In this document: in pieces, positions 59,401-64,000 of the stretch
Layout of the letters: every line of letters starts with the position of its first letter
How positions within the stretch are numbered: the first letter of the stretch is position 1
Assembly: GCF_000171815.1 (NCBI RefSeq)
Contig: NZ_ABGR01000010.1
Location: 1-64,000 of the forward strand
Reading direction: 5' to 3'
Source: Vibrio sp. AND4
GTDB taxonomy: Bacteria > Pseudomonadota > Gammaproteobacteria > Enterobacterales > Vibrionaceae
Length of the DNA stretch: 64,000 bases
Position numbers and translations under genes: made by a program
Notes under the pieces: model-generated
Seen by the model: only the letters and a program-made list of their open reading frames with translations
The model's database searches: none
Told to the model about the DNA's origin: nothing

Positions 59401-59610
59401 TTAATGGCTGCGCAACATTTCCACCAGCATTGGGATGAGATAGAACCAGGCAACATAAGCGGCACCCGCCAAAACAATACTCCAAAAGATGAAAGACAAA
59501 AATTTCGACTTGGCTAAATGATTGAGCGGATCAGGCTCTCCACATCCCGGACAAGTATGAGCTCGTTTTGAAATTTGTTTTTCGCAAACAGGACAAGCAA
59601 CTAGTGGCAT
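59401..59610 (-). CDS. Small zinc-ribbon membrane protein
   Basis: 69 residues. N-terminal zinc ribbon with Cys6, Cys9, Cys20 and Cys23 (CPVCEKQISKRAHTCPGCG), then one membrane helix (about 37-60). The arrangement is common in small proteobacterial proteins of unknown function. Between yfcE and yfcH. Confidence 0.75.
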   Translation of the reverse strand: MPLVACPVCEKQISKRAHTCPGCGEPDPLNHLAKSKFLSFIFWSIVLAGAAYVAWFYLIPMLVEMLRSH

Positions 59611-59918
59611 TACAACATTTCCTCAATTATTCTTTAATTGTCAAAGAATAAGCCTCAGATTACAGATATGCAATTGCACGATTTGAGAAGTCGACAAATT
59701 CAACAATAAATAATTCAGCGCTAGCTATCAGCAATACTCAAAACCTAATCACACTTTATTGACCTTATACGCACTGCGAATTTGACAACAATGAATGAGA
59801 AAACGCTTCTAACTCCTTAGGAAATAATAATAAAATCGAGTTTGCGAGCCATTGGAATGATCATGCAGGGCGGTTAACGGCTATAATGTCGGAATGGTTT
59901 TATACTCAAGGGGATGAC
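59611..59918. promoter_or_regulatory. Spacer and promoter before yfcH
   Basis: 308 bases without a gene. A consensus -10 TATAAT at 59882-59887 and RBS AAGGGG support transcription of yfcH; a convincing -35 is not visible. Confidence 0.45.
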
Positions 59919-60836
59919 ATGAAGATACTACTGACTGGCGGTACAGGCTTTATTGGTTCTGAGTTGCTAAAAATGCTCACTACCCATAGAGTCATATTGC
60001 TAACGCGCAGCCCTGCGCAAGCAAAACAACGACTTCAGCATGCCGACGTCGGTAATATTGAATATCTAGATTCCCTCGCTTCACTGGAAGACCTCAACGA
60101 CGTTGACGCCGTAATCAACCTTGCAGGTGAGCCCATTGCTGACAAACGCTGGAGTCAGGAACAAAAAAAAATCATTTGTAACAGCCGCTGGAAGGTCACC
60201 GAACGGATTGTTGAACTGATCCACGCCAGTACTGAACCTCCCGCAGTTTTCATTAGTGGCTCCGCGGTTGGGTATTACGGTGACCAACAAGACCACCCAT
60301 TTGATGAATGCTTACACGTAAATAGTGAAGCCTTCCCCCATTCAGTGTGTGCCCGGTGGGAACAAATTGCCAAGCGTGCCGAATCAGAGCAGACAAGAGT
60401 TTGTCTGCTGCGTACTGGAGTTGTTCTTGGTCCCAAAGGCGGAGCCTTAGCCAAGATGCTACTGCCCTACAAATTGGGGCTGGGAGGCCCATTGGGCAGT
60501 GGAAAACAGTACATGCCTTGGATTCATATCTTAGATATGGTTCGCGCCATCATGTACATACTCGAAACGCCTCACGCTCATGGTGAGTTTAACTTGTGCG
60601 CTCCGCACCCGGTGAGTAACAAAACGTTCAGCGGCGCATTGGCCAAAACGCTTAAACGGCCGCATGTACTGTTCACTCCGAAATGGGTAATGAACATGGC
60701 GATGGGCGAGTCATCCTGTCTACTGTTTGATAGCCTACGCGCCAAACCCAAGAAACTGACCGAGATTGGTTTCCAGTTTAGCTACTCACGAGTTGAGCCC
60801 GCGCTCAAGAACTTGCTTCAAGACAGAAGTTGTTGA
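59919..60836 (+). CDS. yfcH: YfcH-type NAD(P)-dependent epimerase (SDR, TIGR01777 family)
   Basis: 305 residues from ATG 59919 (MKILLTGGTGFIGSEL), preferred over 59886 because of AAGGGG just upstream. Rossmann GGTGFIG, INLAGEPIADKRWS, and a C-terminal DUF1731 segment (SLRAKPKKLTEIGFQF). An atypical extended SDR of unknown substrate. YfcE and YfcH are also near each other in E. coli. Confidence 0.92.
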   Translation: MKILLTGGTGFIGSELLKMLTTHRVILLTRSPAQAKQRLQHADVGNIEYLDSLASLEDLNDVDAVINLAGEPIADKRWSQEQKKIICNSRWKVTERIVELIHASTEPPAVFISGSAVGYYGDQQDHPFDECLHVNSEAFPHSVCARWEQIAKRAESEQTRVCLLRTGVVLGPKGGALAKMLLPYKLGLGGPLGSGKQYMPWIHILDMVRAIMYILETPHAHGEFNLCAPHPVSNKTFSGALAKTLKRPHVLFTPKWVMNMAMGESSCLLFDSLRAKPKKLTEIGFQFSYSRVEPALKNLLQDRSC

Positions 60837-60872
60837 ATCATAAGGCTCACTAACTCTCAGTGAGCCCCAACT

Positions 60873-61700
60873 ATGAAAAAATCAGTTCTCATCACCGGAT
60901 GTTCCACCGGCATTGGTTACGTATGTGCCCATGCTCTACAAAATGAGGGTTTCCATGTCATTGCCTCCTGCCGACAAGACCGAGACATCAAGCGCTTAAA
61001 CGAAGAAGGTTTAGAGTGCATCAAGCTTGATCTCAATGACCCTGAAAGCATTTCTTTCGGTGTCGCTCAAGCTCTAGCGCTATCTGAAGGTAGGCTTTAT
61101 GCTGTCTTTAATAATGGCGCTTACGGCCAACCAGGTGCTTTGGAAGATTTACCGACAGAGGCCCTTCAAGCACAATTTCAAACCAACTTCTTCGGTTGGC
61201 ACCAACTCGTCACAGAGGTATTGCCACACATGCGCAAGCAAGGCGAAGGCAGAATCATCCTAAATAGCTCCGTACTCGGCTTTGCTGCCATGAAGTATCG
61301 TGGGGCTTATAACGCCTCTAAATTTGCACTCGAAGGCTGGGCAGATACCTTACGCTTGGAATTAATGGACACCAACATCAAGGTGGCATTAATCGAACCA
61401 GGTCCGATAGAAACTCAGTTTAGACAGAACGCCTTAAAGGCATTTGAGCGATGGATTGAAGTAGAAAACAGTGCCCACAAAACCGCTTATGCGGGCCAAA
61501 AAAACCGTTTAGATAACGACAAATCCAATAACAAATTTGCGCTGCCTGCTGAATCTTGCATTCCTCCAGTGATTCACGCGCTGACGAGCAATAAACCTAA
61601 AATTCGCTATCGAATCACGACACCAACCAAAGTATTTGCCGTATTAAAGCGGCTGTTACCCACTCGTATTCTTGATAAAATTTTGCGACAAGCAGCATAA
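60873..61700 (+). CDS. ybbO: YbbO-like short-chain dehydrogenase
   Basis: 275 residues. Classical SDR: cofactor motif TGCSTGIG (8-15), NNGAYG, catalytic Ser (ILNSSVLG), and YNASK with Tyr and Lys; IEPGPIETQF follows. E. coli YbbO reduces some aldehydes, and it lies beside ybbN (cnoX) as here, which supports the name. Confidence 0.9.
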   Translation: MKKSVLITGCSTGIGYVCAHALQNEGFHVIASCRQDRDIKRLNEEGLECIKLDLNDPESISFGVAQALALSEGRLYAVFNNGAYGQPGALEDLPTEALQAQFQTNFFGWHQLVTEVLPHMRKQGEGRIILNSSVLGFAAMKYRGAYNASKFALEGWADTLRLELMDTNIKVALIEPGPIETQFRQNALKAFERWIEVENSAHKTAYAGQKNRLDNDKSNNKFALPAESCIPPVIHALTSNKPKIRYRITTPTKVFAVLKRLLPTRILDKILRQAA

Positions 61701-62148
61701 AAACTTTTTATCACAATGTAATTTTACCGTAACAATGTGATGTCACTATGAGCATGTAGGTTAATAAAACCTCAATGTTCGAATCAATGTCTAAGTGAGT
61801 ATCTTCATCCTTTTAGCCTAAACGCGATGTCGATACTGACTTCAGATTTGGTATCGCCACCCTCTCTGTTTGTATTTTCGCGAGACAACAATGACATTAA
61901 ATCAGCTTAACTGGCTTAGTGTGGGTGTAGTGTTGGCCATGTTCATCCTATTTTGATACCACGCACGACTAGAACGTCTAACAAGACCGTCTGAACCGTG
62001 CTGAACTTGCCAAGTTTGATCGCACTTTCGCTTGCTATCTGGAAACCGCTGCTGTCGGCAGCGTTTTTCCTCTCTATCGCTTGAATTTCCCAAATATCAG
62101 CTCCATATCTACAATCAACGACAAGAAACAAAAAGCAAGGATACTCTG
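61701..62148. other. ybbO-cnoX spacer with a 21-codon ORF
   Basis: 448 bases. ATCACA / TGTGAT arms with a CRP-like look at about 61709-61743 are weak. ATG 61891 opens a 21-residue ORF, MTLNQLNWLSVGVVLAMFILF, with a hydrophobic stretch, closed by TGA at 61954-61956. The same frame continues as YHARLERLTR, and another frame then reads AELAKFDRTF, so it looks like the start of a longer gene broken by a nonsense change and a frameshift. A true small membrane protein is the alternative. Confidence 0.45.
61891..61956 (+). pseudogene. Small hydrophobic ORF, probable gene remnant
   Basis: 21 codons, one predicted membrane helix, weak RBS. See the spacer entry: coding-like sequence continues past the stop in two frames, which favours a decayed longer gene. 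I do not recognise the family. Confidence 0.4.
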
Positions 62149-63003
62149 ATGCAATCCCCATTTATCGTTGAGTTAACAGAACAAAACTTCCGCGAAACAC
62201 TTGAAGGATCAATGAACGTACCCGTGTTGGTTCATTTTTGGGCGAGTGCTCAACCAGAAAGCGCGCAAGTGATCCCCGAATTGCAAATGCTGGCACAACA
62301 ATACAGCGGCGCTTTCACCCTTGCTCTATTGGACTGTGAACAGCAACCTGCTCTTGCCTCTCAATTCGGTGTTCAAGCTCTCCCAACTATCGCCTTATTT
62401 ATAAATGGCCAAGCCGTCGATGGTATGGGTGGGCCTCAACCAATCGATTCAATTACGGCGATGCTGCAAAAGCATTTACCGAGCCAAGATGAGATGCAGT
62501 TGAAACAAGCCAACAACCTGCTTCAACAAGGTGAGCACGCTCAGGCATTGGCGATCCTACAAACTTTATCAGAAGAGCTGAAAAATCGCGGCGACGTGAA
62601 GCTGGCAACAGCAGATTGTTTGTTAGAAACCAAACAGTTTGAGCTGGCAAAAACGCTGTTGAGCACGATCCCATTGGAATATCAAGACAACTACTACAAA
62701 GGCTTGATTGCCAAACTAGATCTGCACCTTCAAGCAGCAGATAGCCCAGAGCTTCAACGCCTTGAACAAGAGCGAGCGGCAAACCCTGATAACTTAGAAT
62801 TAGTCTGTGAGCTTGCGGTTCAATACAACCAAGTCGGTCGAGATGAAGAAGCACTTGAACTGCTTTGGAACATCCTCAAAACCAACCTGGGTGCACAAGA
62901 TGGAGAGGTAAAAAAAGTCTTTATGGATATCTTAAGCGCTCTTGGCCAAGGTAACGCATTAGCAGGCAAGTACCGCCGCCAACTTTACTCAATTTTGTAC
63001 TAA
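62149..63003 (+). CDS. cnoX: CnoX (YbbN) thioredoxin-TPR chaperone-type protein
   Basis: 284 residues, the E. coli length, from ATG 62149 (MQSPFIVELTEQNF); a longer frame from 62032 lacks support and AAGGA fits here. Thioredoxin domain (about 1-110) followed by TPR repeats. At the active-site position E. coli has SQHC; this protein has QPES, so no Cys remains there, though the later Cys in LLDCEQQ is kept. In E. coli CnoX protects unfolded proteins from oxidation and hands them to GroEL. Terminator at 63036. Confidence 0.93.
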   Translation: MQSPFIVELTEQNFRETLEGSMNVPVLVHFWASAQPESAQVIPELQMLAQQYSGAFTLALLDCEQQPALASQFGVQALPTIALFINGQAVDGMGGPQPIDSITAMLQKHLPSQDEMQLKQANNLLQQGEHAQALAILQTLSEELKNRGDVKLATADCLLETKQFELAKTLLSTIPLEYQDNYYKGLIAKLDLHLQAADSPELQRLEQERAANPDNLELVCELAVQYNQVGRDEEALELLWNILKTNLGAQDGEVKKVFMDILSALGQGNALAGKYRRQLYSILY

Positions 63004-63035
63004 AAAATCGGTGTAGAAGCAGAGAGATTAAATAG

Positions 63036-63062
63036 AAAAGGCCGGAAAGATCCGGCCTTGGT
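63036..63062. terminator. Terminator between cnoX and bcsC
   Basis: AAGGCCGGA-aaga-TCCGGCCTT then GGTTGTTT. Convergent genes. Confidence 0.82.
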
Positions 63063-63116
63063 TGTTTCTGCTGTTACTCACATTTTAGGAAGTCATACCA
63101 ATCACTAGCGCCAGCA

Positions 63117-64000
63117 CTAAAAATCACTGTACAACGAAGGCACTTCAGGAGGATATTCAATCGGCTGCCAGCGGTCATTAAAGGTGTACTTGGCGTACAA
63201 CATAAAATGGTTTGGCGTATAAAACTCTGAACGCTGTAAATCCACCAGCGCCCCCAGATACCAACGCTTACTCATTCGTTTCTCAACTGCCGCTTGCAGC
63301 GAAGCGCCAAAACCACCACCACGCTCAGCACTGTCTCCTGTAGACAGATAAGGCGCATCTTCTTGCGTCCATGAGTTAGAGATAGATGCACTCAATTGAT
63401 ACGACCATGTGCTGTTGTAGCGACCGTAATAATTGACTGGCAGAGCGACAGAAAAATAACGTTGTGGACTGTAGTAGCCCCCATGCCCGAGTGTGTATTC
63501 ACCCAAATTTTTATCGTAATCGAGGTACATTAAATTTGTGCCGATACTCAAACGCTGCTCATCCGTGGCAATCAGTTTGTAGTAGGCCCCGCCCAACATA
63601 CCGAGGCGAGTGTTATCGTCAACGTTTTCCCCCGTCAGAGCGTGGTATTGCAGACTGCTCCAGAAACCGTAAGGGCCACCAATATCCCAGCTCGAATTGA
63701 GCTTCACACCTGTACGGACCACACCCCCCCATTTTTTGCCTTGAGGATCGCTGGTTCCGCTTGGTACCGTCATTCCAGCATAAGAAAGTGTACTGCTGGA
63801 TTCTGGCCGGCGAGACGCTTCTGCAGTCCAACCAAAGTCCCCAAGATCGCCATCAACGCTGATGCCACCAACCCAAGAAGTGTGATCAAAACCCATTGGC
63901 GTCGATCCAATATCCACTTGCCAATCGTTGGCTTGCCAACCAATACCAAGTGCCATACCTGAAGCTTCATCTTGGAATGAGGTGCTATCAAAGCCCCCGT
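63117..64000 (-). CDS. bcsC: Cellulose synthase outer-membrane subunit BcsC (C-terminal part)
   Basis: About 294 codons open to the right edge; upstream residues continue before the inner Met at 63956 (GFDSTSFQDEASG). Repeated beta strands such as GKKWGGVVRTGVKL, YYKLIATDEQRLSIGTNLMYLDYDKNLGEYT and a C-terminal FMLYAKYTFNDRW fit the 16-strand BcsC porin. The TPR part lies outside. Cellulose export role inferred from the family. Confidence 0.9.
   Translation of the reverse strand, partial: GGFDSTSFQDEASGMALGIGWQANDWQVDIGSTPMGFDHTSWVGGISVDGDLGDFGWTAEASRRPESSSTLSYAGMTVPSGTSDPQGKKWGGVVRTGVKLNSSWDIGGPYGFWSSLQYHALTGENVDDNTRLGMLGGAYYKLIATDEQRLSIGTNLMYLDYDKNLGEYTLGHGGYYSPQRYFSVALPVNYYGRYNSTWSYQLSASISNSWTQEDAPYLSTGDSAERGGGFGASLQAAVEKRMSKRWYLGALVDLQRSEFYTPNHFMLYAKYTFNDRWQPIEYPPEVPSLYSDF

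Overview
The window is a gene-dense stretch of a Vibrio chromosome, most likely the large chromosome of a Harveyi-clade species. The reasons are the divergent htpG / toxRS pair, a ToxR whose winged helix closely resembles the V. parahaemolyticus protein as I remember it, the sdhCDAB-sucABCD / gltA block, and fur, nagE, nagAC, seqA-pgm and rfaH as neighbours. There are no rRNA or tRNA genes, no CRISPR array, no transposase and no phage genes. Almost everything is vertically inherited core, with one rapidly evolving accessory locus near the left end.

Layout. 1-1591: 5' part of yoaA (DinG-family helicase), cut by the window edge. 1800-2633: purU. 2827-7992: three tandem trypsin-like secreted protease genes with one intact lipoprotein gene; the spacers hold decayed copies of the purU 3' end and of the lipoprotein gene. 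8059-11863: yecM, argS, a HIT protein and a YqhA-type membrane protein. 11941-14667: feoABC. 14707-15347: a spacer with a strong candidate small RNA on the + strand. 15348-18746: a 1132-residue membrane sensor fused to an AraC-type DNA-binding domain. 18957-21480: znuA divergent from znuCB with a Zur box between. 21612-32916: the TCA operon sdhCDAB-sucABCD and divergent gltA. 33090-40236: ybgI, a DUF1853 gene, pgm, seqA, ybfF, a DUF2788 gene, fldA, a DUF4442 gene and fur. 40368-46683: glnS, nagE, nagA and nagC. 46765-53644: a cation:proton antiporter, asnB, rfaH, a POT peptide transporter and hemH. 53784-58740: adk, htpG, toxRS and an Rdx-family gene. 58787-63003: yfcE, a zinc-ribbon membrane protein, yfcH, ybbO and cnoX. 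63117-64000: the C-terminal barrel of bcsC.

How the genes work together. Metal homeostasis recurs: feoABC with a Fur box, znuABC with a Zur box, fur itself, hemH, and a perfect 7-1-7 Fur-like palindrome before the third protease gene. Central carbon flow is represented by gltA, 2-oxoglutarate dehydrogenase E1/E2, succinyl-CoA synthetase and succinate dehydrogenase, with ArcA-like repeats in the shared promoter region. GlcNAc uptake and deacetylation (nagE, nagA) sit with their repressor nagC.

Most interesting region. The protease array appears to have grown by tandem duplication of a unit made of the purU 3' end, its terminator, a protease gene and a lipoprotein gene, and then decayed differently in each copy. 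Copy 1 keeps the lipoprotein. Copy 2 keeps a longer protease with an extra C-terminal domain but has a dead lipoprotein gene. Copy 3 has lost its GlyGly-CTERM-type anchor through an in-frame join to the last codons of the lipoprotein gene, has replaced the activation-site arginine by asparagine, has duplicated the activation motif, and carries the Fur-like box. Other non-coding features of note are the candidate sRNA at about 15008-15136, a 12-bp inverted repeat in the nagA leader, a highly structured sucB-sucC spacer, heptamer tandem repeats placed between stop codons and terminators, and a 75-bp element with 10-bp inverted ends upstream of adk.
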